Source: Mactromeris polynyma
Taxonomy: Eukaryota > Mollusca > Bivalvia > Venerida > Mactridae
Reading direction: 5' to 3'
NCBI GenBank assembly: GCA_032209605.1
Contig: JASFXZ010000003.1
Location: 30,096,762 to 30,160,761 of the forward strand
Length of the DNA: 64,000 nt
Under the pieces are notes generated by a model. That model saw only the letters and a program-made list of their open reading frames with translations. It searched no databases and had not been told where the DNA came from. This document shows, piece by piece, positions 60,901 to 63,694 of this stretch (position 1 is the first letter of the stretch; every line of letters starts with the position of its first letter). The translations under genes were made by a program, and so were the position numbers.

Positions 60901-62898
60901 ATTATTTGTTATTGACAAATAACGTAATTAAAAAAAACAACACTTAAAATGCTGAAGAATTTTTAGAAAATATATGTAAAAAAATAACTTTTTAAACAGT
61001 TTAAATTATTACTTTTTTTATCAATAAAACACTATTTTAGGTGATAGAGACAAAAGAAAGTCTAAAACACTTGGATTAACTCTTAAATGTCAACAAACAA
61101 AAATGGCGGCACCCAGTGACAACATTGGAACAAGTTTGACATCAAATTTCTACTTTGTTGATAAAATCTAGAATAATTAAGTTCTAGTACCATCTTACTA
61201 TGATAATGGATAATAAGGTTGGTATATTAAACTAAAAATGTTTTCGGATAACAAGTTGGATATACTTATGGTGCAGGACCCTTTTTTACCTGAAATGTCA
61301 CATAATGTTGGCCTGTACAGCTATGGTAGTGCACAAAGGCATATATCAAACATCCAATTTATTCTTGTTACTCTTATCATTTATATAGTGCAACTGATTT
61401 GAGTTAGAATGTATTGAATTCCCAGAAATTTGTGTTGCATTATTTGTAGCAATTGCAATGCCAATCCACTTGTTCAGTTAGTAGGCAAGGTTGTTTTCGT
61501 TGTCTATATTCTTCTTAACACATTTGTAAAGGGAAATAAATCACCTTGTCTGACTTTAAGAAATGTTTGCTGTAAAAATTGCAGTCAGTGTATTAAGTAT
61601 TGGGGTTCAGGTCAAATGACAGAAAACAGACAAGTATTATGTCAACCTTATACCTCGTCATGAAGATCTTTTGCTCTCTTCACTCGGCTACCTTCCATCA
61701 CATGTTTACTGTCTGCTAGATGTCGTCTTGATGGTGAATGGTTGTGAGTGTACTTTCCAAGTGGAATGACAGACAGCGTGATTCTCTTTGAGTAACTAGC
61801 GAGGTAGGGTCGTAGATCGTTAGATGACTGTATAGGTTTTCCATTGGCCTCAACTATTACGTCACCTGTTATTGAATGCAGATGAAGTTCATACTTAACA
61901 GTAACATCACAGGTTTGCAATATGCCACAAATATTAATAACCATATACAGTATTCATGTAAAAGTACTAATTGATTTCATGATTTAAATAGAATGAAAGA
62001 TGTTATACTTTCTATAACCTGGACTCTGTGGTATAAGTTATAATTTTATAATTAACTGATAACATATTAAGCTACAACAGCTGGATTTTATTAAGGCATC
62101 ATGGTTTAACCATTTGCAACACCTATGTGTTGTTTTTATGCTATAAATCTGGATCTATGGTCTAACTTTACTGACATATTATAAATTTTATGTCTGACTA
62201 ATTATATATTATATTTGTTCATACAACCTGGGCAGACATCTCTGCACAATACTGATAGGAGCATCACAAAAACCAGAACCTTTCAAAAGTATATATTGCT
62301 GTAAGTATGTTCCAGCCAAAACCTTAATATATTAAATTCCCCCAAAAAGAAATTCTCAAGCAGTCACTATCATTGTCACAGTGCCGTACAGACTTACCTT
62401 GTAAAATGGACCACTGCCATTCATGGTTAACCTATGCTTGACTCTGGTTCTTATAATTACTCATTGCCTAAATAGATGACAATTTTATGTTGACAAGTAA
62501 CCACAATGAGACTTACCAGGCCTTATACCAGCAGCATAGGCTGGGCCACCCATTTCCAAATTCCATACAGCTACTGGTTTAGTGTCATTTACAACCAGTC
62601 CAAGTCCCATGGTCTTGTTTCCTACAACTTCAATACTCAACAGCCTAGAGACAACACCTAGAGTTGGTGGTTGACTTCGACTGTGCTTGGCTAGGGTCTT
62701 CAATGCCTCAGCAGACATGTTCACAACATCTTGACCATCAAGTTCCAGGATTTGGTCTCCAGTCTGAAGTCCTGAGTCATAACCTATGCCCCCTCTTTCA
62801 ACATCAAAAACAAAACACGGACCTTTTCCTACAATGTCAAAGCCAAAATGCTTTGGCCACTTCAATGTTGATATCAGAGGCATTTTGGAATAAGTCAT
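815..62898 (-). CDS. GRID2IP: Delphilin-like formin (PDZ x3, HHD x3, FH1, FH2); 3' end off the window
   Basis: Split gene assembled from 26 coding exons, each listed separately, all with GT-AG borders and compatible phases apart from one gap between 61654 and 47027. Visible order: PDZ1, PDZ2, HHD1, PDZ3, HHD2, HHD3, linker, FH1, FH2. A PDZ/HHD/FH1/FH2 combination is diagnostic of delphilin. PDZ3 (SFGFVLKG, then CSHSHLVHLL) and the HHD segment (NIVDLYEAVSQVLDTPSK) closely resemble the vertebrate protein as I remember it. In vertebrates delphilin is a postsynaptic scaffold binding the glutamate receptor delta-2 C-terminus and acting on actin; that role here is inference. The protein is larger than the usual form, with an extra PDZ and repeated HHDs. 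Introns reach 12.7 kb and are full of repeats. The C-terminal part of FH2, the stop codon and the 3' UTR lie beyond position 1. Confidence 0.88.
1064..1268. mobile_element. MITE-like element, terminal repeat GGCCATCCTTAA, copy 1
   Basis: It begins GGCCATCCTTAAAAAAA and ends TTTTTTTAGGATGGCC, with an interior shared with 15868-16040 (CCTACCTACCCACTG, then AAAATTCCGGGTCG). It has no coding capacity, so it is probably a non-autonomous DNA transposon. Confidence 0.75.
1634..1720 (-). CDS. GRID2IP: Delphilin-like FH2 exon with the GNYMN motif
   Basis: Acceptor CATTACAG|TTGA, donor TCTCAG|GTAAGT, 87 bp, phase 0 in and out. It encodes LILAMGNYMNQGNQRVGEAA, then GFKIKFLSQ. GN-x-(M/L)N and GFK(I/L)..L are the best conserved FH2 signatures. 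Confidence 0.95.
2680..2975 (+). repeat. Dispersed repeat E, copy 1
   Basis: About 300 bp shared with 41821-42125 and, inverted, with 39900-40155. Shared blocks are TGTTGTGCAAACCAATCAAA, TCTTACGTTAACCACTAAA and CCGAAATCCACTGAATTTCG. It lies between FH2 exons 3480 and 1720. Confidence 0.75.
3480..3539 (-). CDS. GRID2IP: Delphilin-like short FH2 exon
   Basis: Acceptor ATTTACAG|TATA, donor TTAGAG|GTATGA, 60 bp, phase 0 in and out. It encodes YIRKASLELRHSKRLSKILE, the FH2 helix immediately before GNYMN. It was found by searching the interval between its neighbours for the expected A..EL..S..L..IL pattern; both phases fit. Confidence 0.92.
3653..3704 (+). repeat. Dispersed repeat H, copy 2
   Basis: Same core as copy 1 with TAGAAAATATTGACCAATAG. 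It sits about 115 bp upstream (in gene sense) of FH2 exon 3480-3539. Confidence 0.7.
4384..4470 (-). CDS. GRID2IP: Delphilin-like FH2 exon
   Basis: Acceptor TTTTTGCAG|ATGA, donor AAAGAG|GTATGT, 87 bp, phase 0 in and out. It encodes MSRVPGYEQRLRALIFKGNF, then QEKINEMKE, typical of FH2 (hydrophobic-P-x-hydrophobic-x-x-RL.A..F...F). Confidence 0.93.
4770..5070 (+). repeat. Tandem pair of a 155-160 bp repeat (GGGCGATAACTCCCGAGTGA)
   Basis: Two direct copies, each starting at about CCTATTTTAGG and carrying TTTCTATAATTAAAGGGCGA and TAACTCCCGAGTGAC, then GATATTATGCCCATAC and GTGATGATTGGACAAATGCT. A third copy is at 7895-8050. The GGC(G/A)ATAACTC block is a type I associate with bivalve interspersed repeats. 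Confidence 0.8.
6120..6188 (-). CDS. GRID2IP: Delphilin-like FH2 exon
   Basis: Acceptor TATTTTCAG|TTGG, donor TACGAG|GTACAG, 69 bp, phase 0 in and out. It encodes LELLDSYNGDIEELSKPDRF and TYE, the FH2 segment that runs E...L..Y.GD...L...D.F. Confidence 0.92.
6608..6680. repeat. Intronic hairpin with 19-bp perfect arms
   Basis: ATAAATATCAGATCCCATG (6608-6626) is the exact reverse complement of CATGGGATCTGATATTTAT (6662-6680). Six further bases (AAGGGT and ACCCTC) extend the pairing with one mismatch. It lies in the intron between FH2 exons 7093 and 6188. No flanking direct repeat is obvious. Confidence 0.75.
7093..7220 (-). CDS. GRID2IP: Delphilin-like FH2 exon
   Basis: Acceptor ATTTACAG|CAAT, donor GAGGAG|GTAAAT, 128 bp, phase 1 in and phase 0 out. 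It encodes ILLGHLKLTLTEVRQALYLL, then TPELLRQLLAYAPNKEE. This corresponds to the LL...L..AP...E core of FH2. Confidence 0.93.
7488..7547 (-). CDS. GRID2IP: Delphilin-like FH2 exon
   Basis: Acceptor CTTGACAG|AATT, donor ATAT|GTAAGT, 60 bp, phase 1 in and out. It encodes LPEKKNEVCILNPKKSYNI, the conserved FH2 segment of the form (V/I)-x-L-L-D-x-K-R-x-x-N-I. A TAA/TTA microsatellite lies about 60 bp upstream of the acceptor. Confidence 0.9.
7600..7690. repeat. AAT/AAC-rich microsatellite
   Basis: Runs of AATAATAATAGTAAATAATA, then AATAATAACAATAATAACAA. It lies just upstream (gene sense) of the FH2 exon at 7488-7547. Smaller AAT runs are at 19981-20015 and 39702-39736. Confidence 0.85.
7895..8050 (+). 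repeat. Third copy of the GGGCGATAACTC repeat
   Basis: TTTCTATAATTAAAGGGAGA and TAACTCCCAAGTGACTAAAG, then GAGATACTATGCCCATACAC. It ends in CGCCCGCCCAAAAGC, as the 4.8-5.1 kb copies end in CGACCGCCC. The ORFs drawn over it are not genes. Confidence 0.75.
10904..10985 (-). CDS. GRID2IP: Delphilin-like FH2 exon
   Basis: Acceptor TATACAG|ATTG, donor CAAA|GTATGT, 82 bp, phase 0 in and phase 1 out. It encodes IGETADLQDVVRYLELEQYF and STKSPRQ, the linker and first knob helix of FH2. Confidence 0.9.
11972..12099 (-). CDS. GRID2IP: Delphilin-like exon: end of FH1 and start of FH2
   Basis: Acceptor GGTTATAG|TTGC, donor GAACAG|GTATAT, 128 bp, phase 1 in and phase 0 out. VAPPPPAPPIPG is the second proline tract. 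AQMNVKRINWEKLDEQ and VENTIWEQ form the FH2 lasso region, with the two conserved tryptophans. It matches SVKRLRWEQV...TIWGQL, which I recall from vertebrate delphilin. Confidence 0.94.
12141..12320. mobile_element. MITE-like element, ACAGTAAAACCTC family, copy 1
   Basis: Begins ACAGTAAAACCTCAATAATA and ends GATGTTTTACTGT. The interior is internally repetitive (AATATTGAGG, GTCTTATTATTGAGG). It is the reverse complement of the copy at 35484-35663. Confidence 0.75.
12526..12703. mobile_element. MITE-like element, ACAGTAAAACCTC family, copy 2 (diverged)
   Basis: Begins ACAGTAAAACCTCACTTAAA and ends TATTGAGGTTTCACTGT. It is about 200 bp from copy 1 and has a more diverged interior. Confidence 0.65.
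12865..13090 (+). repeat. Interspersed repeat I (AAGGGCAATAACTCC), copy 1
   Basis: AAAAAGGGCAATAACTCCTC, GAAAATTGGTGGATTATAAC, then CTTTGAGTGACGGGGGCATA at the end. Partner copy at 23960-24175. It ends about 60 bp from the FH1 exon. Confidence 0.75.
13149..13340 (-). CDS. GRID2IP: Delphilin-like exon: linker and FH1 proline tract
   Basis: Acceptor TGTTTTAG|GAG, donor CCAG|GTAACC, 192 bp, phase 1 in and out. It encodes HALTALKQLDAAMAAEVSDL, then a polar stretch and SA followed by ten prolines and G. This is the first FH1 tract and a probable profilin-binding site. FH1 is short compared with diaphanous-type formins. Confidence 0.92.
13500..13815 (+). repeat. Internally duplicated interspersed repeat
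   Basis: Two related halves: TACTAATCATCATGTAGATT with TTTCATGTAAATCCTC, and CAACTCATCATGTAGATAAT with TTTCAAGAAAATCCTC. It ends CAACAGAGTGACTCCAGTAT-ACCCCC. Non-coding, in the intron just upstream of the FH1 exon. Confidence 0.6.
15207..15698 (-). CDS. GRID2IP: Delphilin-like largest exon: Ser/Pro-rich linker before FH1
   Basis: Acceptor TGTTTCAG|ATATGG, donor GGTG|GTGAGC, 492 bp, phase 1 in and out. It encodes 163 complete codons rich in Ser, Met and Pro (QLSDASVHSPISIQLPG, SMTPQEAASFNSGIY, SPRNPSFLISSPDEEHG), then SDVESELARKRQSELLVSKF. It is mostly disordered with several S-P sites that could be phosphorylated. No known domain is visible. Confidence 0.88.
15868..16040. mobile_element. MITE-like element, terminal repeat GGCCATCCTTAA, copy 2
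   Basis: Same ends (GGCCATCCTTAA and TTAAGGATGGCC) and same interior as copy 1, somewhat shorter. It lies in the intron between exons 16298 and 15698. Confidence 0.75.
16298..16405 (-). CDS. GRID2IP: Delphilin-like exon: short helical linker
   Basis: Acceptor ATGTCTAG|CTCC, donor CCAG|GTAGTA, 108 bp, phase 1 in and out. It encodes GGLDLSIIKELEETRKAVQD and VKDYLTKGQG, which looks like a short amphipathic or coiled helix. Symmetric phases mean that skipping would keep the frame. Confidence 0.85.
16947..17022 (-). CDS. GRID2IP: Delphilin-like exon: acidic then Lys-rich linker
   Basis: Acceptor ATATTACAG|ACT, donor AATG|GTAATG, 76 bp, phase 0 in and phase 1 out. It encodes TYISSEDDEPEVFTKS and TEKKGRNKN, a probably disordered segment. 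The call rests on splice sites and phase. Confidence 0.78.
17153..17440 (+). repeat. Dispersed repeat F, copy 1
   Basis: About 290 bp shared with 37825-38122. Shared blocks are TCTATGGCAATTTTCGACAG, TTTTTCCGGATGTGGTGCAA and CCATACCGAACAACTTCAGT. Non-coding. Confidence 0.75.
17676..17873. mobile_element. MITE-like element, ACAGTAGAACTTCGAAATCTC type
   Basis: Begins ACAGTAGAACTTCGAAATCT and ends TTTGAGGTTTTGAAGTTTTACTGT (quoted as TTTGAGG-TTTTGAAG-TTTTACTGT). Its ends match each other as an imperfect inverted repeat and share the outer ACAGT/ACTGT bases with the ACAGTAAAACCTC family. Confidence 0.6.
18185..18231 (-). CDS. GRID2IP: Delphilin-like small exon in the linker after HHD3
   Basis: Acceptor TTTTTTTCAG|AAC, donor GCTAAT|GTAAGT, 47 bp, phase 1 in and phase 0 out. 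It encodes QTDSEPKKTFVQSAN. Both splice sites are strong and the phases fit both neighbours. Confidence 0.8.
19293..19530. mobile_element. Palindromic element, TATGAGCGC ends, copy 1
   Basis: Begins TATGAGCGCTGC and ends GCAGTGCTCATA. The two halves mirror each other (CCAACCTCTTCGTTAAGTGA against TCACTTACAGAAGGGG; CACATGTGCTGTCACCATGT inside). It would fold into a long hairpin. It shares its whole length with 56503-56743. Confidence 0.7.
19662..19819 (-). CDS. GRID2IP: Delphilin-like exon: second half of HHD3
   Basis: Acceptor TTTTACAG|AAATG, donor ACAG|GTTGGA (weak), 158 bp, phase 2 in and phase 1 out. It encodes NVDNLVEDLDAILDTPSK, then RTLWMYIIPLLTQLHQD, followed by a basic tail (KKVKNKQPDPSTSTG). 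Phase agreement with the exon at 18185 supports the weak donor. Read-through would stop two codons later. Confidence 0.9.
20720..20861 (-). CDS. GRID2IP: Delphilin-like exon: first half of HHD3
   Basis: Acceptor CTTCTACAG|GTG, donor AACAG|GTAAAG, 142 bp, phase 1 in and phase 2 out. A linker (DITSTSEWGPRKSS) precedes SSFQQQVEYLLTSRER, then SMLKKALQLYSEN. This resembles FSQQLEHLLTPPER in vertebrate delphilin as I recall it. Confidence 0.91.
20905..21091 (+). repeat. Dispersed repeat G, copy 1
   Basis: Shares TTACCTTAATATCGATTATA, CCGCCCTATACCCAATATAA and TATCAAATTGGGTTTATAC with 37252-37431. The ATCGAT-TATAGGG and CCCTATA...ATCGAT parts face each other as an inverted repeat. Confidence 0.7.
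21525..21688. mobile_element. MITE-like element, ACAGT-AGACCTC-TTTATTCG family, copy 1
   Basis: Begins ACAGTAAGACCTCGTTTATT and ends AACAAGGTCCGTCTGT. The interior has CTGAATACTTGATATC. Its partner copy is at 41262-41422. Confidence 0.65.
21942..21998 (-). CDS. GRID2IP: Delphilin-like small exon, polar linker between HHD2 and HHD3
   Basis: Acceptor ATTTTTCAG|AATG, donor AGAAG|GTAATG, 57 bp, phase 1 in and out. It encodes CVQLIDGNKNKNKSWPTE, a Lys/Asn-rich spacer. Its length is a multiple of three and its phases are symmetric, so it could be skipped without a frameshift. The call rests on splice sites and phase. Confidence 0.75.
22721..23905. repeat. Minisatellite, 75-bp unit (later units 71 bp)
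   Basis: About 16 tandem copies of a unit containing GGTTACATTATCACTGGGAC and TTCTCAGAAACTGACCTCAA. The first dozen or so units are 75 bp, and because 75 is divisible by three a plus-strand frame stays open for 327 codons (22690-23673). Three units from about 23611 on are 71 bp and break that frame. It lies in the intron between the delphilin exons at 24347 and 21998, antisense to the gene. Confidence 0.95.
23960..24175 (+). repeat. Interspersed repeat I, copy 2
   Basis: ATAAAGGGCCATATTTCCTC, CAAAATTGGAGGATTGTTAT, then TTTGAATGGCGGGGGCA. It directly follows the 75-bp minisatellite. Confidence 0.75.
24347..24495 (-). CDS. GRID2IP: Delphilin-like exon: second half of HHD2
   Basis: Acceptor TTTTTACAG|CAA, donor CTGG|GTAATA, 149 bp, phase 2 in and phase 1 out. 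It encodes NIVDLYEAVSQVLDTPSK, then SLWMFIIARLSTQHQQY. The VLDTP-x-K-x-x-LW core matches my memory of vertebrate delphilin. Confidence 0.9.
24585..24705 (-). repeat. Dispersed repeat J with AATAAA end, copy 2
   Basis: Same blocks as copy 1, ending GGTGGCGATGATAAATAAAC. It overlaps the candidate alternative terminal exon at 24645-24797 and supplies its stop codon and poly(A) signal. Confidence 0.7.
24645..24797 (-). CDS. Possible alternative terminal exon built partly from a repeat
   Basis: A strong acceptor (CTATTTTTCAG|GATC) opens a 50-codon frame ending at TGA 24645-24647, with AATAAA on the minus strand at about 24588-24593. It reads DHIDPQSFGRDFKNRG, then PVYDALHQARKRTRG. The phase-0 start fits the exon ending at 27597, so splicing from there would give a form with the PDZ domains and HHD1 but without FH1 and FH2. 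The last roughly 20 codons and the poly(A) signal belong to a dispersed repeat also found at 275-395. The protein segment matches no domain I recognise. It could equally be intronic. Confidence 0.3.
   Translation of the reverse strand, partial: DHIDPQSFGRDFKNRGPVYDALHQARKRTRGVSGTGASLLYHALSSKNLI
25894..25964 (-). CDS. GRID2IP: Delphilin-like exon: first half of HHD2
   Basis: Acceptor GTTTGCAG|ACTC, donor ACCAA|GTTAGT, 71 bp, phase 0 in and phase 2 out. It encodes TQYLLTTKERSHIKKS, then WIDYEST. The hydrophobic-LLT-x-x-ER motif is repeated in HHD3 (VEYLLTSRERSMLKKAL). Confidence 0.87.
26515..27430. repeat. Minisatellite, 44-46 bp unit
   Basis: About 20 copies of a unit containing CACATGGGCAAGTATAATGT and CAAGGTACAAAGGTT, with length variation in the T-rich part. 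The plus-strand ORFs over it (up to 160 codons) just follow the repeat. It lies in the intron between delphilin exons 27597 and 25964. Confidence 0.95.
27597..27727 (-). CDS. GRID2IP: Delphilin-like exon: Ser-rich linker and start of HHD2
   Basis: Acceptor GTTTTAG|ATCC, donor GAAAGG|GTAAGA, 131 bp, phase 1 in and phase 0 out. A low-complexity Ser/Asp stretch (DMLGSSSSVSSASSHADSDW) is followed by VDKEGRSYIER, which leads into HHD2. It lies just beside the 45-bp minisatellite at 26.5-27.4 kb. Confidence 0.87.
28483..28568 (-). CDS. GRID2IP: Delphilin-like exon: end of PDZ3
   Basis: Acceptor TTTCAG|AAAATG, donor GATT|GTGAGT, 86 bp, phase 2 in and phase 1 out. It encodes KCSHSHLVHLLQDSGTSP and IIEILRCEQD. 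The His at the start of helix B (CSH) is the residue typical of class I PDZ domains, so PDZ3 probably binds S/T-x-hydrophobic C-termini. Confidence 0.92.
28767..28922 (-). CDS. GRID2IP: Delphilin-like exon: first two thirds of PDZ3
   Basis: Acceptor TTTCCAG|AGC, donor GTCAG|GTAAAT, 156 bp, phase 2 in and out. It encodes LQIIRANGSFGFVLKG (binding loop SFGF), then AYIETVDVNGAAEKAGL and QPGDFVIKLNGIDVR. This is the PDZ most like that of the short vertebrate delphilin form. Confidence 0.92.
28923..33807. other. Intron upstream of PDZ3, 4.9 kb
   Basis: It holds the 32-bp minisatellite (29195-30870). A short AGGGGCATAACTCTG repeat piece is near 32702. The remainder (30.9-33.8 kb) is AT-rich with nothing I can assign. 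Confidence 0.7.
29195..30870. repeat. Minisatellite, 32-bp AT-rich unit
   Basis: About 50 copies of a unit containing ATACTATAAGCAGTAATGTA and TGTTTTATTT. A larger block (TATGTTTATTTATATACTAT, then AAACAGC and AATGTAAGCAGC) recurs at about 29870 and 30070, a sign of higher-order duplication. Intronic, between exons 33808 and 28922. Confidence 0.95.
33808..33945 (-). CDS. GRID2IP: Delphilin-like exon: end of HHD1 and linker to PDZ3
   Basis: Acceptor CATTCTAG|GCC, donor AGAAG|GTATAA, 138 bp, phase 2 in and out. It joins RQIR to PFIPPRQRVRFDDITRQQQQ. The segment IPPRQRVRFDDITRQ resembles the N-terminal IPKKHRARFDEVVSQ that I recall from vertebrate delphilin, which also precedes a PDZ domain there. 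The rest is a polar linker (MNATEKEGNGTPSASHK). Confidence 0.88.
35484..35663. mobile_element. MITE-like element, ACAGTAAAACCTC family, copy 3 (inverted)
   Basis: Begins ACAGTAAAACC and ends TTATTGAGGTTTTACTGT. It is nearly the reverse complement of copy 1. A degenerate relative may follow at 35696 (ACAGTGCAACCTCTCAAGAG). Confidence 0.75.
37252..37431 (+). repeat. Dispersed repeat G, copy 2
   Basis: Same order as copy 1: TTTACCTAAATATCGATTGT, CACCCTATACCCAATATAAT, ATCGAATTGGGTTTATAC. Confidence 0.7.
37475..37526 (+). repeat. Dispersed repeat H, copy 3
   Basis: Core GAGGTGGTCAGCCAATGAAA, then ACATGTCTTGCAAAATATTG. It follows repeat G directly. Confidence 0.7.
37825..38122 (+). repeat. Dispersed repeat F, copy 2
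   Basis: Same order and direction as copy 1, with TTTTATGGCAATTTTCAAAA, TTTTTTCCGGAAGCGGCGCA and ATACCGAACAACTCTAGTGC. Confidence 0.75.
38525..38605 (+). repeat. tRNA-like SINE head
   Basis: GGCTAGCTCAGTTGGTAGAA is a near-perfect RNA polymerase III A box, and CTGGGTTCAATTCAGG is a B box about 45 bases downstream. The stem pairing of a real tRNA is not kept, so this is more likely a tRNA-derived SINE or tRNA pseudogene than a tRNA gene. Confidence 0.6.
39900..40155 (-). repeat. Dispersed repeat E, copy 3 (inverted)
   Basis: Inverted copy of repeat E. Recognisable blocks are CAAATTGAAGG-like CGCAATTTGAAGGTTAAGAT, then GTAAGATTTGATTGGTTTAC and ACAACACTGATATG. Confidence 0.7.
41262..41422. mobile_element. 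MITE-like element, ACAGT-AGACCTC-TTTATTCG family, copy 2
   Basis: Begins ACAGTCAGACCTCATTTATT and ends AACGAGGTCAGACTGT, with an interior like copy 1 (CCGAATACTTGGTATC). Confidence 0.65.
41821..42125 (+). repeat. Dispersed repeat E, copy 2
   Basis: Same order as copy 1: CACAGCCGTACTAACATGGT, ATATCAGTGTTGTGTAAACC, then CCTTTCGATAAAGGGTGCAT, which forms a small hairpin (TTATCGAAATCC). Confidence 0.75.
45113..45175 (-). repeat. Dispersed repeat H, copy 4 (inverted)
   Basis: ATGTCCATTGGTCAATATTT, then TCATTGGCTGACCACCTCAC, the reverse complement of the core. Confidence 0.7.
46692..47027 (-). CDS. GRID2IP: Delphilin-like exon: most of HHD1
   Basis: Acceptor GTTTCAG|AATGG, donor ATTAG|GTAATG, 336 bp, phase 2 in and out. 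It opens with MVKRTSFLEIEDCFKM and contains FTQHIDYL, then DIDMLARALSVVLKTSHHRR and LLRQIR, which match the helical pattern of a harmonin-homology domain (hydrophobic helix, ALS-V-L, then LL-x-x-IRP continued in the next exon). The first part (QEDGFQLFKCLRYGM) is helical but not assigned. The incoming phase needs an upstream exon ending with two bases of a codon. An internal promoter using the first ATG (47024-47026) is also possible. Confidence 0.86.
49340..52465. repeat. Minisatellite, 53-bp purine-rich unit with higher-order structure
   Basis: About 58 copies of a unit built from GGTGAGGTGGAAGAGAGGGA and GATACTTAGTGAGAGGGTGG. The plus strand is very rich in A and G. A variant (GAGAGTGAGATTATACTCAG) occurs at 49891, 50106, 50957 and 51172, so a block of about 1,066 bp has been duplicated. 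It lies in the large intron upstream of exon 46692-47027, and its RNA on the gene strand would be pyrimidine-rich. Confidence 0.95.
53191..53208 (+). repeat. G18 homopolymer
   Basis: Eighteen consecutive G. It could form a G-quadruplex and is prone to length error. A C11 run at 3856-3866 is similar. Confidence 0.85.
54317..54365 (-). CDS. Candidate small delphilin exon in the unresolved gap
   Basis: A 49-bp open stretch with donor ACAA|GTAAGT and a mediocre acceptor TTCATAG|C. It reads QKTENDFGREEFMYGT, phase 0 in and phase 1 out. The incoming phase fits the exon ending at 61654. The outgoing phase does not fit the exon at 47027, so a further exon would be needed. No domain is recognisable. 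This is a candidate only. Confidence 0.3.
54505..54575 (+). repeat. tRNA-related SINE remnant
   Basis: GAGCGAGAGTAGTTATGTTG, then TGCGGGGTTTGAATCTCAC (B box). Similar B-box-like strings on the minus strand occur near 34865-34883, 57132-57160, 42318-42340 and 4203-4232, and on the plus strand near 30945-30958. All are weak. Confidence 0.4.
56503..56743. mobile_element. Palindromic element, TATGAGCGC ends, copy 2
   Basis: Begins TATGAGCTGCT and ends GGCGCTCATA. It contains CATGGTGACGTCACATGTGA, including the palindrome TGACGTCA, the consensus CRE/ATF site. Otherwise it is laid out like copy 1. Confidence 0.7.
57310..58320. repeat. Minisatellite, 47-bp unit
   Basis: About 21 copies of a unit containing AGTGCATTTGTACTTCCCTA and CATATAGCCCTTACATCCCT. 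Two main variants alternate, TTCATACCATATAG and TTCATGTCATATAG. It is intronic in the delphilin-like gene. Confidence 0.95.
59534..60012. mobile_element. 479-bp element with CAGGGCTCTAGAA terminal inverted repeats
   Basis: Begins CAGGGCTCTAGAA and ends TTCTAGAGCCCTG, a perfect 13-bp inverted repeat. The interior has repeated motifs such as CTTGTCCCGGACTTAAG and ATTGTCCGGGACG. The CAGGG ends recall hAT-type elements, but I see no matching 8-bp target duplication. There is no transposase. Confidence 0.65.
61654..61865 (-). CDS. GRID2IP: Delphilin-like exon: second half of PDZ2 and basic tail
   Basis: Acceptor AACAG|GTGACG and donor GACGAG|GTATAA. Length is 212 bp, phase 1 in and phase 0 out. 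It continues IRPG into DVIVEANGKPIQ, the conserved RPGD-x-I-x-x-x-NG motif of a PDZ domain, and ends the domain with YSKRITLSVIPL. After PDZ2 comes a basic, His-rich linker (SPSRRHLADSKH, then GSRVKRAKDLHDE). The exact phase fit to the exon at 62517 supports both exons. Its phase-0 end does not fit the next recognised exon at 46692-47027. Confidence 0.88.
62517..62898 (-). CDS. GRID2IP: Delphilin-like, first coding exon: PDZ1 and first half of PDZ2
   Basis: The frame opens after a stop at 62914-62916 and has ATGs at 62896-62898 and 62881-62883 (MTYSKMPLIST or MPLIST), so translation probably starts here. PDZ1 spans about residues 14-92: HFGFDIVG is the peptide-binding loop, then GLQTGDQILELDG. 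The position that holds His in class I PDZ domains appears to be Ala (NMSAEALK). PDZ2 starts at about residue 93 with loop MGLGLVV. The donor is CCTG|GTAAGT and the exon ends in phase 1. A possible acceptor for a 5' UTR intron is the AG just upstream of 62925. Which ATG is used is undecided. Confidence 0.88.
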
Positions 62899-62925
62899 AA
62901 TTATGCAAGTCAATTAAGATTTTTG

Positions 62926-63694
62926 CTAATTACAAATCCAATATAACTCTGTTGCTTACATAGTCTACTTTTTTTTTTCGACTCAGGTCTATATACTATC
63001 TAATATTGAAGTAAATACATTATCCTTGTACATTTACCCACAATATCTATATTAAACACGAAGGTTTGTTAATTCCTTGGCATCTGAGCATGTCCTTGGC
63101 TCCTAAAACGAGCCAAATATTATCACTAATAAGTAATATCAGAGTTTCTACTTAATCAAGTTAATATGCTCCGTATTATGGCATATTTTTACACCATCTA
63201 TGAAATCACGGACACAGACGACAAGGCCCATGATAAAACTACAACATGTTTATTTATGTCCTGTATCCATAGCCATGAATTACATTATCTATAACATAAT
63301 TTGAAGAATAGCGAAAGATTGTGTGTAAACACAGCTTTCACACCCGATATTGAATAGGATACTGATTTCTATAAATAATTAAGTAGGATATAGATTCTTC
63401 TGCTATAAGAAAAGACGCTTTCATCGGGACAGCGGTTTGGAAATAAAAGATCTAATACGAAGATTTCTAATAATTGAAATGTATAACAATTGAACATTTA
63501 AATGATTAAAAGCTACTAACCGCATGAAAATTTTAATCTGACATTTCGCGGGAATTGTACTAATTGAATCATGTGACCGCTACGTATAGACTGGGCACGC
63601 GTTTCTTCTTGCGGTTATTTCCCTTTAATCTGAATGCTGTTATGAAGGGAAGTAACTGCTGCAAAACCGGTGTAACCAGTCAAAACATTCCAAT
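62926..63694. promoter_or_regulatory. Shared head-to-head promoter interval (inferred)
   Basis: The two start codons (62898 minus, 63765 plus) point away from each other across about 0.87 kb, so the interval should hold both promoters and 5' UTRs. A possible minus-strand 5' UTR exon ends at 63521 with donor GCG|GTTAGT next to a small CpG-containing patch at 63540-63605. I see no clear TATA box. The element positions are inference. Confidence 0.4.

Larger units (their letters stand above)
47028..61653. other. 14.6-kb interval with at least one unassigned coding exon
   Basis: The flanking exons end in phase 0 (61654) and begin needing two carried bases (47027), so they cannot be joined directly. 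The interval holds the 53-bp and 47-bp minisatellites, the palindromic element at 56503 and the TIR element at 59534. Candidate exon ends with strong donors are at 54317 (phase 1), 55189 (CCAG|GTAAGT, phase 2) and about 55853 (ACAT|GTAAGT, phase 2). None is decisive. Confidence 0.6.

Noticed and set aside
61103..61171. Plus-strand ATGGCGGCACCC small ORF (22 codons)
   Set aside because: Good start context, but very short, with no donor and no neighbouring exon. Probably chance.
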